DNA from: [Clostridium] scindens ATCC 35704
GTDB lineage: Bacteria > Bacillota > Clostridia > Lachnospirales > Lachnospiraceae
Direction: 5' to 3'
Assembly (NCBI RefSeq): GCF_004295125.1
Contig: NZ_CP036170.1
Location: forward strand, 871,501-935,500
DNA: 64,000 bases
Positions 63,827-64,000 of the stretch are shown in pieces; position 1 is the stretch's first letter, and every line of letters starts with the position of its first letter. A program made the position numbers and the translations under genes. The notes beneath the pieces were generated by a model. That model saw nothing but the letters and a program-made list of their open reading frames with translations. It made no database searches and was not told the DNA's origin.

Positions 63827-64000
63827 TTATTCGGCCTCCTTTCCATTCCCATATCCGCCATGTGCTTCTGATGTCTGCTCATCCTTCTGGTCTCTCATTC
63901 GCTTGAGTACAAGAAGCAGAATCATCAGTCCCAGCGCAAGCGCTGCCAGAGATATGTAAAGCATTACGCTAGACTCATCGCCAGTCTTCACGGTCTTCGC
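63827..64000 (-). CDS. Surface protein C-terminus, partial
   Basis: The last 57 codons of a gene entering from the right edge read AKTVKTGDESSV, then a hydrophobic helix (MLYISLAALALGLMILLLVL) and a charged tail. The KTGD followed by a helix resembles the C-terminal anchor of Gram-positive surface proteins (as in xPKTGD... sorting tails). It stops 3 bases before the next gene's ATG, in one operon with the MucBP-like protein and SipW. Confidence 0.7.
   Translation of the reverse strand, partial: AKTVKTGDESSVMLYISLAALALGLMILLLVLKRMRDQKDEQTSEAHGGYGNGKEAE

Overview
The window reads as a chromosomal segment of an anaerobic, fermentative Gram-positive gut bacterium, most likely a Lachnospiraceae/Clostridia relative. 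This is an inference from gene content: a V-type (Na+-type) ATPase operon, class III ribonucleotide reductase, a large Gram-positive-type SRP RNA, YesM/YesN two-component signalling, ECF transporters, VanW and SipW-type surface genes, and strong GGAGG ribosome binding sites. Most of the window has moderate GC. The block from about 34.4 to 48.5 kb is visibly richer in A/T.

Layout. 1-6.2 kb (minus): V-ATPase genes in the order F-I-K-E-C-G-A, with A cut by the window edge. 6.3-13.7 kb (minus): trmL, then a run with a B12-type radical SAM protein, endonuclease III, a 34-residue membrane peptide, a VanW protein, an AIR-synthase-like protein, an Lrp regulator and an aminotransferase. 13.9-14.3 kb (plus): SRP RNA with its own promoter and terminator. 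14.3-19.3 kb (minus): tadA, a repeat-bearing hypothetical protein, a dGTPase, an acidic HTH protein and a phosphopantetheinyl transferase. 19.5-22.4 kb (plus): aroF-aroB-SDR. 22.4-24.5 kb: divergent yeiH and a LysR regulator.

24.6-34.2 kb (minus): a galactose/methylgalactoside-type ABC transporter (mglBAC), followed by a YesN response regulator, a YesM kinase, a membrane-anchored sugar-binding sensor and a second sugar-binding lipoprotein. The kinase is frameshifted inside its ATPase domain. 34.6-41.4 kb (plus): a dipeptide-type ABC transporter (five genes) ending in a MalY/PatB C-S lyase. 41.6-48.5 kb (minus): a seven-gene operon headed by a LacI-ribokinase fusion, then ribokinase, a nucleoside hydrolase and a complete ECF transporter (S, T, A, A'). 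The likely chemistry is uptake of a ribonucleoside, cleavage to base plus ribose, and phosphorylation of the ribose.

49.0-58.5 kb is a patchwork of good genes and wreckage: a transposase remnant, a DUF134/dinitrogenase-cofactor fusion under a consensus promoter, an OLD-like ATPase without its P-loop, broken pieces of a glycyl-radical activase behind nrdG, nrdD, a HAD protein lacking its nucleophile, a sugar kinase remnant, an Xaa-Pro aminopeptidase, an HxlR remnant and tRNA-Lys. 58.6-62.1 kb (plus): a membrane protein, an ATC-hydrolase-family gene with an M20 amidohydrolase, and proC. 62.3-64.0 kb (minus): a SipW-type signal peptidase and two surface proteins.

The best candidates for a less-described system are the ECF nucleoside operon with its regulator-kinase fusion and degenerate ATPase signature, and the dipeptide transporter/C-S lyase cassette. 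All family assignments were made by reading motifs; no database search was run.
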